DNA of 64,000 nt from Clostridia bacterium. GTDB lineage: Bacteria; Bacillota; Clostridia; Christensenellales; CAG-1252. Shown here piece after piece: positions 53,164 through 64,000 of this stretch. The first letter of the stretch is position 1. Each line of letters starts with the position of its first letter. Below the pieces are notes generated by a model. That model was not told where the DNA came from and searched no databases. It saw nothing but the letters and a program-made list of their open reading frames with translations. Location: assembly GCA_017394805.1 (NCBI GenBank), contig JAFPXC010000033.1, forward strand, positions 16,282 through 80,281. Direction: 5' to 3'. The position numbers and the translations under genes were made by a program.

Positions 53164-54001
53164 TCGGTCTCTCCAAAATAATCTTGCCCATACGGCCTTT
53201 GCGGAAGTCGTCCATCACGGCGGCCGCCGTGCGCTCGTAGTCGATTTCGCCTTTTTTGAGGACGAACCCCCTTACTCGGGCGATTTCTTCGTACAATTCG
53301 AGGGGCGTTTTGCCCGTCGGCTCCACCTTATAGCGCGCCCGCAAGGCGTCCGGCTCTCGCTCGGTCATTTGTTCGAGGAACTTCAACGCCAGCCCTTCCA
53401 TATCGAGAATGGCGTCCCTGATACAGCCGATATACGCCAAGTTGTAGGCGGTCTGTTCCACTTCTATACTGTGGCACAACGTACCCGGCGTATCCAGTAG
53501 CACCACGCCGCTGTCCAGCCTTATCCATTGTTCCCCTTTGGTCACGCCGGGGCGATTTCCCGTCACCGTGCGTTTGTCTTTGGCCAGGCTGTTGATGAGG
53601 GTGGACTTGCCCGTATTGGGCATACCGATCACCATCGCCTTCACCGAATATTGCACGCCCTTTTGGGCGTTTCTTTCTATCTTTTCGCGGTTGACCTCGT
53701 GCAGAGCGGCGATGATCTTACCGGCGTCGCGTCCTGCGGTCGAATTGCTGGTCACCACGGCCTTGCCTTCCCGCTCGAAGTATTGTTGCCAGGCTTTGAG
53801 GTCTTTGGGGGTCACCATATCCGCTTTGTTGATGACGTACAAGGCACTGCGACGGGCGATCAAAGGCTCGAACTGCACGTTGACGCACGACAAAGGCGCA
53901 CGCGCGTCCAGCACGTACACGATACTATCCACCTTGGCGATGGAACTTTCCATCTGCCGCAGGGCCTTCGTCATGTGTCCGGGAAACCATTGTATGATCA
54001 T
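53156..54001 (-). CDS. rbgA: Ribosome biogenesis GTPase RbgA (YlqF)
   Basis: A 281-residue circularly permuted GTPase needed for a late step of 50S assembly. Order is N-terminal WFPGHMTKALR, G4 NKAD, then G1 GMPNTGKSTLIN, G2 and G3 DTPG, with a C-terminal RNA-binding tail. It follows trmD by about 105 bases and is cotranscribed with rnhB and yraN. Confidence 0.96.
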   Translation of the reverse strand: MIIQWFPGHMTKALRQMESSIAKVDSIVYVLDARAPLSCVNVQFEPLIARRSALYVINKADMVTPKDLKAWQQYFEREGKAVVTSNSTAGRDAGKIIAALHEVNREKIERNAQKGVQYSVKAMVIGMPNTGKSTLINSLAKDKRTVTGNRPGVTKGEQWIRLDSGVVLLDTPGTLCHSIEVEQTAYNLAYIGCIRDAILDMEGLALKFLEQMTEREPDALRARYKVEPTGKTPLELYEEIARVRGFVLKKGEIDYERTAAAVMDDFRKGRMGKIILERPNE

Positions 54002-54026
54002 CTTCCGCTACCTTGTCTTTCCGTTT

Positions 54027-54050
54027 CGTTGGGTTTTTCCTCGCCCAACG
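54027..54050. other. Intergenic hairpin between trmD and rbgA
   Basis: CGTTGGG (54027-54033) pairs with CCCAACG (54044-54050). No T run follows on the minus strand, so it is probably an mRNA stability or processing element rather than a terminator. Confidence 0.5.
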
Positions 54051-54106
54051 GTCGTTTGGCGCATATTCCCCCTATACGTCCTATTCTTTTTCGCACCACT
54101 CGGCGC

Positions 54107-54784
54107 TCAGTCTTTCTTGGCCAAGAGGTCTGGGCGACGCTCTTTCGTTATGCGATAGGCCTCTTCTCTTCGCCAAGCGGCTATTTTGGCGTGATTGCCC
54201 GACAGTAGCACTTCGGGCACCGCCAGCCCCATAAATTCTTGGGGGCGCGTATATTGCGGGTATTCCAAGAGGTTTTCCGAAAAACTCTCGTCCACCGCGC
54301 TTTCTTCACTGCCCAACACCCCTTCGATATTGCGACACAAGGCGTTGATGACCACCATCGCCGCCAGGTCGCCGCTCGTCAGCACGTAGTCGCCGATGCT
54401 CAATTCCTCGTCTATGTCGAGGTCGATCACCCGCTCGTCCACGCCTTCGTACGAGCCGCACAAAAACAGCAAGTCGCGCCCTTCGGCCAATTCCTTGGCC
54501 TTCTTTTGCGTAAAGGTCGCGCCGCGCGGCGACAAAAAGATGCGGCGGCACCGGTGTTCTGGGTCCACGGCTTGGATGCAGTCGTGGATGGGTTGCGGCG
54601 TCATCACCATGCCCGCGCCGCCCCCAAAGGGGTAGTCGTCGGTGCGACGGTGTTTGTCGAGGCTGTAGTCGCGTATATTGACGATATCCAACGAGAACGC
54701 GTCGTTTTCGAGCGCGCGACCGACGACGCTTTGATGCAAAGCGCCGTACATATCGGGGAATACCGTCAGCACGCTAATTTTCAC
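54107..54784 (-). CDS. trmD: tRNA (guanine37-N1)-methyltransferase
   Basis: A 225-residue SPOUT enzyme that makes m1G37 and prevents frameshifting. FPDMYGALHQSVVGRALEN, the trefoil-knot segment CGSYEGVDERVID, SIGDYVLTSGDLAAM and RPQEFMGLAVPEVLLSGNH are all conserved. Overlaps rimM by 11 bases. Confidence 0.97.
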   Translation of the reverse strand: MKISVLTVFPDMYGALHQSVVGRALENDAFSLDIVNIRDYSLDKHRRTDDYPFGGGAGMVMTPQPIHDCIQAVDPEHRCRRIFLSPRGATFTQKKAKELAEGRDLLFLCGSYEGVDERVIDLDIDEELSIGDYVLTSGDLAAMVVINALCRNIEGVLGSEESAVDESFSENLLEYPQYTRPQEFMGLAVPEVLLSGNHAKIAAWRREEAYRITKERRPDLLAKKD

Positions 54785-55271
54785 ATGCCACCTCCGCCCA
54801 TTTGGCCTTGTCCATCACGATGACGCCCGCCTCGAGGTCAATGTCGAGCACCAAGGCTTTGAGGAAAGGCACCAGATAGTTCTTCTTGCCGCGCACGTCG
54901 AAGATATCGGCCGCGCCGTATTGCAGTACGTCCGCCACTTTGCCCATCTCCTCTTCGCCCACTTTCACCGTTAGCCCCGTGAGGTCGGCCACGAAATAGT
55001 CGCCCGTTTTCAGTTGGTCGGCTTTGTCGCGGTCCACTTCCACTTCGAGGTTGCGCAAAGTCTCCGCCATATTGCGGTCGTCCACGCCTTCGAGCGTTAA
55101 AAAAACGTCCGCGCCCACTACGCGCGCGCGCTTGACGGTACGCAATACACCCCCTACGTACACCTCTTTTATACGCAAAAAACCTTCAGGCGCATCGACG
55201 TAGCATTGCAATTTCACTTCGCCCTTGATGCCCTGAGGTTTTGCTATTTTACCAACCGTTATTCGTTTCAA
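54774..55271 (-). CDS. rimM: 16S rRNA processing protein RimM
   Basis: A 165-residue 30S maturation factor that binds S19. The N-terminal RimM barrel begins ITVGKIAKPQGIKGEVKLQ and the C-terminal PRC-barrel starts at about residue 90 (DYFVADLTGLTV). It overlaps khpA by four bases (ATGA). Confidence 0.95.
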   Translation of the reverse strand: MKRITVGKIAKPQGIKGEVKLQCYVDAPEGFLRIKEVYVGGVLRTVKRARVVGADVFLTLEGVDDRNMAETLRNLEVEVDRDKADQLKTGDYFVADLTGLTVKVGEEEMGKVADVLQYGAADIFDVRGKKNYLVPFLKALVLDIDLEAGVIVMDKAKWAEVACEN

Positions 55272-55498
55272 TCTCTTTCCAGAATCTCCACGTTATACTT
55301 GTGGTTAATCTTGCTTGCCGCGGCCTTGACGATGGTACGGATGGCCTTGGCGATCTTGCCCGATTTACCGATTACTTTTCCGATATCCTCTTTGTTGATG
55401 TGCAAGTAGATGGTACGTTCCTTTTCTTTGACGACAACGTCGAACTCCTTGTCCTCACCGATCAAAGCGGATACGATGTATTCCAACAATTCTTGCAT
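55268..55498 (-). CDS. khpA: KhpA RNA-binding KH-domain protein (YlqC)
   Basis: A 76-residue single KH domain with the GKVIGKSGKIAKAIRTIV core (an IGxxGxxI loop). In Firmicutes KhpA pairs with KhpB/Jag and influences cell division and RNA metabolism. Its place between rpsP and rimM is conserved. Confidence 0.93.
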   Translation of the reverse strand: MQELLEYIVSALIGEDKEFDVVVKEKERTIYLHINKEDIGKVIGKSGKIAKAIRTIVKAAASKINHKYNVEILERD

Positions 55499-55501
55499 AG
55501 C

Positions 55502-55741
55502 TTACAGGATATTCTCTTTGCGGAACAAATCTCTCACGGTGTCGGTGGGTTGGGCGCCGTTGGCCAACCATTTCTTCGCCAATTCCACGTCGATCTTGAC
55601 GGTGGCGGGGTTGGTCTTGGGTTGATAGATACCGATTTGCTCGATATACTCGCCGTCACGGGCTTTACGTCCGTCCATAGCCACGATGCGATAGCAAGGG
55701 TTCTTCTTCGCGCCGATACGGGTCAATCTGATTTTTACCAT
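55502..55741 (-). CDS. rpsP: 30S ribosomal protein S16
   Basis: A 79-residue 16S rRNA-binding protein starting [19 protein letters not shown], with [15 protein letters not shown] as family signature. 63 bases after ffh. Confidence 0.98.
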   Translation of the reverse strand: MVKIRLTRIGAKKNPCYRIVAMDGRKARDGEYIEQIGIYQPKTNPATVKIDVELAKKWLANGAQPTDTVRDLFRKENIL

Positions 55742-55804
55742 AATAATACCTCCAAATGGTTTGTGTTTTGTATTGTATTTCCTTTGTGCAAGGATATTTT
55801 CGTC

Positions 55805-57133
55805 TTAGAAGGGGAATCCGCCCCCACGGCGGCGGCCGCCTTTCATCATCTTCTTCATCATGTCGCGCGTCTGCTCGAACTGCTTCAACAGTTGGTTGAC
55901 TTCCTGAATGGTCGTTCCCGAGCCGTTGGCCACGCGTTTCTTGCGCGACGCTTTGATAATATCGGGATTTTCGCGCTCCTCGGGCGTCATACTGTAGATG
56001 ATGGCCTTCATTCGCTTGATCCTGTCCTCGTCCACCGACAGATCGTCGGCTTTTACCTTACCGGCAAGTCCGGGCACCATGCCCAGCATACCCGATATGT
56101 CGCCCATATTGGACAACTTGTCGAATTGGTCGAGGAAGTCGGTCAGAGTAAAGGTGGCTTGACGCATCTTCTGCTGCATCTTGCGCGCTTCCTCTTCGGT
56201 GTAGGCCTGCTCCGCCTTCTCGATAAGCGTCAGCACGTCGCCCATGCCGAGGATACGCGAAGCCATGCGGTCGGGATGGAATATCTCGAGGTCGGTCATC
56301 TTCTCGCCCATCGACACGAACTTGATGGGCTTGCCCGTCACCGCGCGCACCGACAACGCCACGCCGCCGCGGGTATCGCCGTCCATCTTGGACAGCACCA
56401 CGCCCGTAATATCCAGCCTGCCGTCGAACTCCTTGGCCACGTTGACGCCGTCCTGACCGAGCATAGCGTCCACCACCAACAATATCTCCGCGGGGTGCAG
56501 TATGCCTTTGAGGTCTTCGAGTTCCTTCATCAAGGCCTCGTCGATATGCAAGCGGCCCGCCGTATCCACGATCATCGTGTCATAACCCTTGGCGGTCGCC
56601 TCTTCCAGAGCGGCTTTGACGGTCTTACGGGGGTCCTGCTGTCCTTTCTCAAACACGGGCACGCCCGCTTTCTCGCCCACTCTTTGCAGTTGCAACACGG
56701 CCGCGGGGCGATAGATGTCGCACGCCACGAGGAAGGGGCGCTTGTTTTGCTTTTTGAGCAAGTAGCCCAACTTACCGCACATGGTGGTCTTGCCGCTGCC
56801 CTGCAAGCCGCACATCAAGATGATTGTGGGCGGTCGGTCGGCCACGTTCAGTTTGGCGTAACTCGAGCCCATCAGGGCCACCAGTTCCTCGTTGACGATT
56901 TTGATTACCTGCTGCGCCGAAGTCAAAGACTTCAGTATTTCCTCGCCGAGGGCCTTTTCGCTCACTTTGGCGATGAAGTCCTTCACCACGTTGACGTTGA
57001 CGTCGGCGGCAAACAAAGCGATGCGCACCTCGCGCATGGCCTGCTTGATTTCGAGTTCGGTCAAAGCGCCTTTGTTCTTCAGTTTGCTGAAGATATGGTT
57101 GAGTTTTTCGCTCAACGTGCCGAATGTCGCCAT
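55805..57133 (-). CDS. ffh: Signal recognition particle GTPase Ffh
   Basis: A 442-residue SRP protein that targets nascent membrane proteins to FtsY. N domain, then G domain with GLQGSGKTTMCGKLGYLL, DTAGRLHIDEALM and SKMDGDTRGG, then a Met-rich M domain with the SGSGTTIQEVNQLLKQF helix and a short Gly/Arg tail. One base after ylxM. Confidence 0.97.
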   Translation of the reverse strand: MATFGTLSEKLNHIFSKLKNKGALTELEIKQAMREVRIALFAADVNVNVVKDFIAKVSEKALGEEILKSLTSAQQVIKIVNEELVALMGSSYAKLNVADRPPTIILMCGLQGSGKTTMCGKLGYLLKKQNKRPFLVACDIYRPAAVLQLQRVGEKAGVPVFEKGQQDPRKTVKAALEEATAKGYDTMIVDTAGRLHIDEALMKELEDLKGILHPAEILLVVDAMLGQDGVNVAKEFDGRLDITGVVLSKMDGDTRGGVALSVRAVTGKPIKFVSMGEKMTDLEIFHPDRMASRILGMGDVLTLIEKAEQAYTEEEARKMQQKMRQATFTLTDFLDQFDKLSNMGDISGMLGMVPGLAGKVKADDLSVDEDRIKRMKAIIYSMTPEERENPDIIKASRKKRVANGSGTTIQEVNQLLKQFEQTRDMMKKMMKGGRRRGGGFPF

Positions 57134-57134
57134 A

Positions 57135-57449
57135 TCAATCCTCCAACAATGCTATCGCCTCGTCGCACCTTACGCGCCAATCGGCCTCGGTGCAACCTTT
57201 GAGGGCGGCGAGCACCGCCGACTTCAATCGGACGTTGCCCAACTTGTTCTCGTACTCCTCAAGCGATGCGACGGTACGCGTCACGACATCGCGCACGGCT
57301 TGTCTCGTCGTGCCCACCTCGTCGGCCACCTCCTGTAGACTCAGGTCCATCAGGCAGTACATTTCCACCGTTTCGCGCTGTTTATCGGTCAACAACGCCC
57401 CGTATTCCGCCAGTAATTCGGCTATCAACACACGGTCTTCAATGGTCAT
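57135..57449 (-). CDS. ylxM: YlxM-family helix-turn-helix SRP-associated protein
   Basis: A 104-residue all-helical protein with a sigma-70-region-4-like HTH (YCLMDLSLQEVADEVGTTRQAVRD). YlxM modulates SRP function in streptococci and is nearly always directly upstream of ffh, as here. The ATG is preceded by a GGGGGCG stretch; a hairpin (GTAAAG / CTTTAC) lies in the 5' UTR. Confidence 0.92.
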   Translation of the reverse strand: MTIEDRVLIAELLAEYGALLTDKQRETVEMYCLMDLSLQEVADEVGTTRQAVRDVVTRTVASLEEYENKLGNVRLKSAVLAALKGCTEADWRVRCDEAIALLED

Positions 57450-57503
57450 ATACGCCCCCGTTTCGCATCTCGCTGTAAAGTGTTTTTCCTTTACATCGTT
57501 GCT

Positions 57504-57532
57504 ATTATATCCGCTTTCCGCCCGCTTGTCAA
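57504..57532 (-). promoter_or_regulatory. Promoter of ylxM-ffh-rpsP-khpA-rimM-trmD
   Basis: Perfect TTGACA (57532-57527), 17 bp, perfect TATAAT (57509-57504), minus strand. Confidence 0.93.
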
Positions 57533-57607
57533 GGATTTTTTCACCTATTTTTCACGGCTCGGACGCTTGCTTTTGTCGCAAAATGCAAAAAAATTTGAGC
57601 AAAAGAC

Positions 57608-57636
57608 TTGAAAAGAGGTTCTATAAGGTTTATAAT
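57608..57636 (+). promoter_or_regulatory. Promoter of the atp operon
   Basis: TTGAAA (57608-57613), 17 bp, TATAAT (57631-57636). The first gene begins 54 bases later after TAGGAGGG. Confidence 0.9.
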
Positions 57637-57689
57637 ACTATGTATATCGCACGGGCATACGCACGATATACTACTATTAGGAGGGTGCT

Positions 57690-58457
57690 ATGTTTCTTTT
57701 GGCCGCATCGGACAACAATTTAGCCAAGGTTCTGCGCGAAGCCATCATACCCGAGGGCTTCGAGGTAGCGGGCGTGTCCGTCAGCCCCGGCGTGGTCAGC
57801 GCCGTTATCGTCGCGGGCTTTTTGCTTTTGGTTGCCGCCCTCATTCGCATTTTCGTCATTCCGCGTTTCAAGACGATCCCCGGCAAGTTTCAATCCGTTC
57901 TCGAGAAGATAGTGGAGTTTTTCTCGGGCATGGCGGAGGGCAACAGTCCCCACCGTCACGGCTATTTGGGCGCGTTCGCCTTTGCCGCCGGCATCTATAT
58001 TTTCGTAGGCACTTTGTTCGAGCTTTTGGGCATTCAAATCGTCGTGGGGGGCGTGGTCTACACCCTTCCCGCCGTCATGAGTGACATCAACGCGTGCATA
58101 GCGGTCGCCGCGTCCGCCTTCCTCAGCATCTTGATAGGCGCCGTCCGCGTCAACAAAGGCAAGGGCTTGCTGTCCGCTTTGATCGACTTCAGTCTGCCCA
58201 TCAGTATGAGTTTCCGTCTCTTCGGTTCGCTTCTCAGCGGACTATTGGTCACCGAGTTGGTCTACCAAGTCACCTTCCTCTATATGTCCGTGGTCGTACC
58301 CGCCATCGTGGGCGTGTTGTTCACTATGGTGCACGCCGTCATACAGGCCTACATTCTGCCCTTCCTCACCACCCTCTTCTACGGCGAGAAGACCGCGCCT
58401 TCCCCCAAGAAGGAGAAGAAGCGCAAAAAGGCCAAAGAGGCCGAAAGTCGGGCGTAA
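57690..58457 (+). CDS. atpB: ATP synthase F0 subunit a
   Basis: A 255-residue membrane subunit that forms the ion half-channels against the c ring. The essential Arg of the stator lies in SFRLFGSLLSG (E. coli R210 equivalent); the usual next Asn is Ser here. Helices at about 35-58, 88-110, 130-150, 170-190 and 205-225, then a Lys/Glu-rich tail. First gene of atpBEFHAGDC; no atpI or atpZ precedes it. Confidence 0.95.
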   Translation: MFLLAASDNNLAKVLREAIIPEGFEVAGVSVSPGVVSAVIVAGFLLLVAALIRIFVIPRFKTIPGKFQSVLEKIVEFFSGMAEGNSPHRHGYLGAFAFAAGIYIFVGTLFELLGIQIVVGGVVYTLPAVMSDINACIAVAASAFLSILIGAVRVNKGKGLLSALIDFSLPISMSFRLFGSLLSGLLVTELVYQVTFLYMSVVVPAIVGVLFTMVHAVIQAYILPFLTTLFYGEKTAPSPKKEKKRKKAKEAESRA

Positions 58458-58538
58458 CGCACCCCCTTTCCCCCGACAGACAACATAGTTGTCATACATA
58501 CAAGCACACGGCGGATTATCCGCCAAAAGGAGATAGAT

Positions 58539-58799
58539 ATGAGTTTGCTTTTATCCGCTATCGAGACACAGGCCCAGTCGCTGGTGGCCTACGCCGCCGC
58601 TCTCGCCATCCTTCTGCCCGCCTGCGCGGGTGCCGTCGGCATGGCCATCGCCATCTGCAAGACGTTGGACGCCATCGCGCGTCAACCCGAGGCCGAGGGC
58701 AAGTTGCGCACCACCCTCATCTTGGGCATGGTGTTCATCGAGACCACCGTCATCTACGCGCTGATCGTCGCCATCATGATCGTCATTCAACTCTTCTAA
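58539..58799 (+). CDS. atpE: ATP synthase F0 subunit c
   Basis: An 86-residue two-helix subunit that makes the rotating ring. The polar loop ARQPEAEG is standard. The ion-binding carboxylate lies in the second helix as FIETTVIYAL (E, T, T and Y at the positions used by sodium-type rings), but the first-helix position that holds Gln in sodium-binding rings is Met, and the Gly-rich repeat is weakened (CAGAVGMAIAIC). Coupling ion is therefore ambiguous. GGAGA precedes the ATG. Confidence 0.95.
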   Translation: MSLLLSAIETQAQSLVAYAAALAILLPACAGAVGMAIAICKTLDAIARQPEAEGKLRTTLILGMVFIETTVIYALIVAIMIVIQLF

Positions 58800-58814
58800 T
58801 GCGCGAGGCACACG

Positions 58815-59303
58815 ATGTTAGGCATTGATTGGATCAAAATACTGATACACTTCGTGGTGTTCGCCGTCCTTGCCGTAGGGCTATATCTTTTGCTGTACAA
58901 GCCCGTTTTGCGTTTTATCCGCAATCGGCAGGAGACCATCCAAAAGGATATCGACAAGGGCGCGGCCATGCAAGAGGAAGGTCAGGCCGTCAAGGCGGAA
59001 TACGACCGCAAGATGGAAGAGATTGTCGCCGAGCGCGACCAACTGCTCGCCGAAGCGGATCGCCAACGCGAAGTCATGCTCGAAGAAGCCCGCAAGCAGG
59101 CCGCCGAGGACGGCAAAGCCATCAAAGAAGCGGCCGAGCGACAGGCCCAAGCCGCGCGCGAAGCGCAGGAAGCCGAGTTGCAGCATGACGCGGGTCGGGT
59201 GGCGGTAGACCTTGCCACCGAGATTTTGGGGCGCGAGATTTCGCAAGAAGACAACGAGCGGCTCATCGCCGAGTGTCTCAAGGCTTGGAGCGACCATGAC
59301 TGA
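58815..59303 (+). CDS. atpF: ATP synthase F0 subunit b
   Basis: A 162-residue peripheral-stalk subunit with one N-terminal membrane helix (about 8-28), a long charged coiled coil (35-130) and a C-terminal amphipathic part that should meet delta. Length is normal for the family, so it is not fused to delta. Its stop overlaps the delta start by eight bases. Confidence 0.95.
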   Translation: MLGIDWIKILIHFVVFAVLAVGLYLLLYKPVLRFIRNRQETIQKDIDKGAAMQEEGQAVKAEYDRKMEEIVAERDQLLAEADRQREVMLEEARKQAAEDGKAIKEAAERQAQAAREAQEAELQHDAGRVAVDLATEILGREISQEDNERLIAECLKAWSDHD

Positions 59304-59496
59304 TATCCACGTTACGACGGCTATGCCCCTATCCCCCGCCATGACCAAAGAGGTCGAGGCGTGGCTACTCAAACGCTACGGCGAGTACGCGGTCACCTAT
59401 CATATCGACGAGTCGCTCGTGGGCGGCGTCGTTATTTTCGACGGTGAGCAAGTCTTCGACGGCAGTATCAAAAGCAAACTGAAAGCATTGAAATAA
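59296..59496 (+). CDS. atpH: Minimal ATP synthase subunit delta (C-terminal domain only)
   Basis: A 66-residue protein that aligns with the last third of delta/OSCP: VTTAMPLSP, then LLKRYGEYAVTYHIDESLVGGVVI and DGSIKSKLKALK match the family's C-terminal end. Normal delta subunits have about 175-180 residues; the N-terminal six-helix bundle that holds the alpha N-termini at the top of F1 is missing. There is no room for it: atpF runs to 59303 in another frame. The gene shares the TAATG-type junction with atpA (overlap of one base), so it is intact and translationally coupled, not a fragment. Confidence 0.85.
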   Translation: MTDIHVTTAMPLSPAMTKEVEAWLLKRYGEYAVTYHIDESLVGGVVIFDGEQVFDGSIKSKLKALK

Positions 59497-61000
59497 TGAA
59501 CGAAACCTTCCATCTCATCCAAACCCAAATCCACGAGCGTTTGTCCGCCCTTTCCCGCACCGGCACCATTACCAAGGCCGGTAGGGTCATTACGGCGTGC
59601 GACGGCGTGGTGACGATAGAAGGTCTCAAAGACGTCAAAAACGGCGAACTCATCTATTTGGGCGAGGATCGCTACGCTTTGGCCCTCAACTTGGAGGCCG
59701 ACCGCATCGGCGCCGTGCTCCTCACGGGCGAAAACACGGTCGCCGCGGGCGACTTCGCCTACCAAACCAACCGCATAGCCGAGGTCCCCGTGGGCGATGG
59801 CGTTTTGGGCAGAGTGCTCAACCCCTTGGGCCACCCCTTGGACGGCAAACCGCCCGTCGTTTCGACGGAATACCGCCGCTTGGAGTCTCCCGCGCCCACC
59901 ATTTGGCAACGCGCCAAAGTGGACAGTCCTTTGGAGACGGGCGTCAAGGCCATCGACAGCATCGTGCCCATCGGCAAGGGCCAGCGCGAACTCATCATCG
60001 GCGACCGCCAAACGGGCAAGACCGCCCTTTGCATAGACGCCATTCTCAACCAAAAAGGCAAGGACGTGGTATGCGTATACGTAGCCATCGGCCAAAAAAG
60101 CAGCACCGTCCGCAAGGTCATCGACGACCTCACCGCGATGGGCGCTATGGACTACACCATCGTGGTGGCCGCCACGGCTTCGCAGTCGGCTTCCTTGCAA
60201 TATCTCGCCCCCTACACGGGCACGGCCATCGCCGAGTATTTTATGCACGCGGGCAGGGATTGCCTCATCGTCTACGACGATTTGTCCAAGCACGCGGTGG
60301 CGTACCGCACCATCTCGCTTTTGTTGCGCCGTCCCTCGGGGCGCGAGGCCTACCCCGGCGACATTTTCTATCTGCACTCCCGCTTGTTGGAGCGTAGCGC
60401 CCACCTCAGCGAGACCTTAGGCGGCGGCAGTTTGACCGCTTTGCCCATCGTCGAAACGCTGTCGGGCGACATTTCGGCCTATATTCCCACCAACGTCATC
60501 AGCATTACGGACGGTCAAATATATTTGGAGAGCGAATTGTTCCACGCGGGCGTCCGTCCCGCCGTCAACGTAGGTCTGTCCGTCAGCCGCGTCGGCAGCG
60601 CCGCCCAATGCCCCGCCGTCAAGAAGGTATCGCGGCAGATCCGTCTGGACTTGGCGCACTATCGCGAGATGAGCCTGTTCGCTCGTTTCGGCGCCGACCT
60701 CGACAAGCAGACCAAGGCCATTTTGGCACGCGGCGAGCGCCTTACCGAGAGTCTCAAACAGCCGCGCTATCAACCCATGACCGTGGCCGACATGACTGTC
60801 GAACTGTACGTCGTCACGCACAAGAGCCTTTTGGACGGGCTTACGACCGACAAGGTCAAGCCCTACGTCGAGCGGTTGCTGGCCACGCTCTACGAGCAAG
60901 AGGCCGAATTGATGGCCGCCATCGACGAGACCAAGGACGTCACCGACGACCAACTTGCCGTCGTGCAGACCATCGCCAAAGACTTGGCCAACCGAATGAG

Positions 61001-61004
<4 letters not shown>
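59496..61004 (+). CDS. atpA: ATP synthase F1 subunit alpha
   Basis: A 502-residue non-catalytic subunit. Walker A GDRQTGKTALCID and the arginine finger in SVSRVGSAAQ are intact. The N-terminal segment before the first beta strand has the usual length (28 residues), so the helix that normally docks onto delta is still present. Overlaps atpG by four bases (ATGA). Confidence 0.97.
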
Positions 61005-63614
<2,610 letters not shown>

Positions 63615-64000
63615 GTGCCCGCTTTCCGCAATTTTTCCGTTGCTTCCGCTTTCTTAGGGTTTTTTCTCATTATTTTATTATTTCAATGAGTAAAACTGCC
63701 GATTATTTCGTTATATAGATAGCCATCGTAGACGATAGCCAAAGGAGTTTATCCGATAAAAAATGTAAAAGGATTTTATCGAAAAAAGCAATTATGTGTA
63801 TTTTCGGCAAAAATACGGTGAAAAATATTGATTATTATTTTTCTATTTGCTAATATTATGATATAAAATCAAATTTAATCATGATTATTTTCCATAATAA
63901 TCCCGACCGAATGCCGAAAGTCCACTAAAATCCGACAAATATTCACTCTTCACTCGAGGTTGAATATAATAATAGGAATATAATTCTTCATCGCCCCGAC
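63615..64000. other. AT-rich intergenic region with a possible outgoing promoter
   Basis: No gene is seen in 386 bases. Composition drops sharply in GC. TTCACT (63942-63947), 17 bp and TATAAT (63965-63970) could drive a gene beyond the window. GATAAAA and TTTTATC near 63750-63780 can pair, but no clear terminator follows atpC. Confidence 0.5.

Noticed and set aside
55241..57202. 653-codon plus-strand frame over ffh and rpsP
   Set aside because: Antisense shadow; ffh and rpsP are unambiguous.

Overview
The window looks like chromosomal DNA of an uncultured anaerobic Clostridia member (Firmicutes). The evidence is synteny and Firmicutes-specific parts: an L27 precursor with a cleavable N-terminus beside its protease Prp, a tetrahydrofolate riboswitch, an L21 leader, SpoVB-like and SpoVM-like genes, CoaX, TrmFO and HslUV. 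GC content is high for the class, with a few AT-rich patches. A Christensenellales-like placement is only a guess.

Layout. 1-3501: end of a giant repeat-built surface protein. 3.6-6.4 kb: LysM protein, SpoVB-like flippase, and a folate ECF transporter gene under a THF riboswitch. 6.4-8.2 kb: accessory patch with a frameshifted small gene, an AT-rich methyltransferase between two ~87-bp direct repeats, a tandem hairpin array and tRNA-Gly(CCC). 8.3-14.9 kb: HD phosphohydrolase, TfoX-N, SGNH hydrolase, GH36-like glycosidase, PlsC-like acyltransferase, rRNA methyltransferase and ung. 15.0-16.0 kb: rplU-prp-rpmA on the minus strand. 16.1-21.1 kb: a membrane zinc-ribbon protein and the tyrS-yigZ-recX-birA-P1 peptidase operon. 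21.2-23.6 kb: maf, mreB-like, coaX on the plus strand. 34.1 down to 23.7 kb: yicC-gmk-rpoZ-coaBC-priA-def-fmt-rsmB-rlmN-rsgA-rpe and a tiny spoVM-like gene, the classical Firmicutes order. 38.5 down to 34.2 kb: small membrane protein, pcrA, ligA. 51.0 down to 38.6 kb: a lipobox/GT-C-like membrane protein, then yifB(comM)-dprA-topA-trmFO-hslV-hslU-hisS-iscS. 51.1-51.5 kb: a second hairpin array. 57.4 down to 51.6 kb: ylxM-ffh-rpsP-khpA-rimM-trmD-rbgA-rnhB-yraN and rplS with its own promoter and leader. 57.7-63.6 kb: the F0F1 ATP synthase operon atpBEFHAGDC with a strikingly short delta subunit. 63.6-64.0 kb: AT-rich, no gene seen.

Most of the window is housekeeping: translation (ribosomal proteins, SRP, rRNA and tRNA modification, formyl-Met handling), DNA maintenance (PriA, PcrA, LigA, TopA, DprA, Ung, RecX) and energy (ATP synthase). 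The most unusual signals are the two hairpin arrays, the tRNA-adjacent direct-repeat island, the minimal ATP synthase delta subunit, start codons placed at the expected transcription start (leaderless-type), the short spoVM-like gene, and a beta-sandwich motif shared by the surface protein and the lipobox/GT-C protein. No complete defence system, integrase, transposase or CRISPR array was found.
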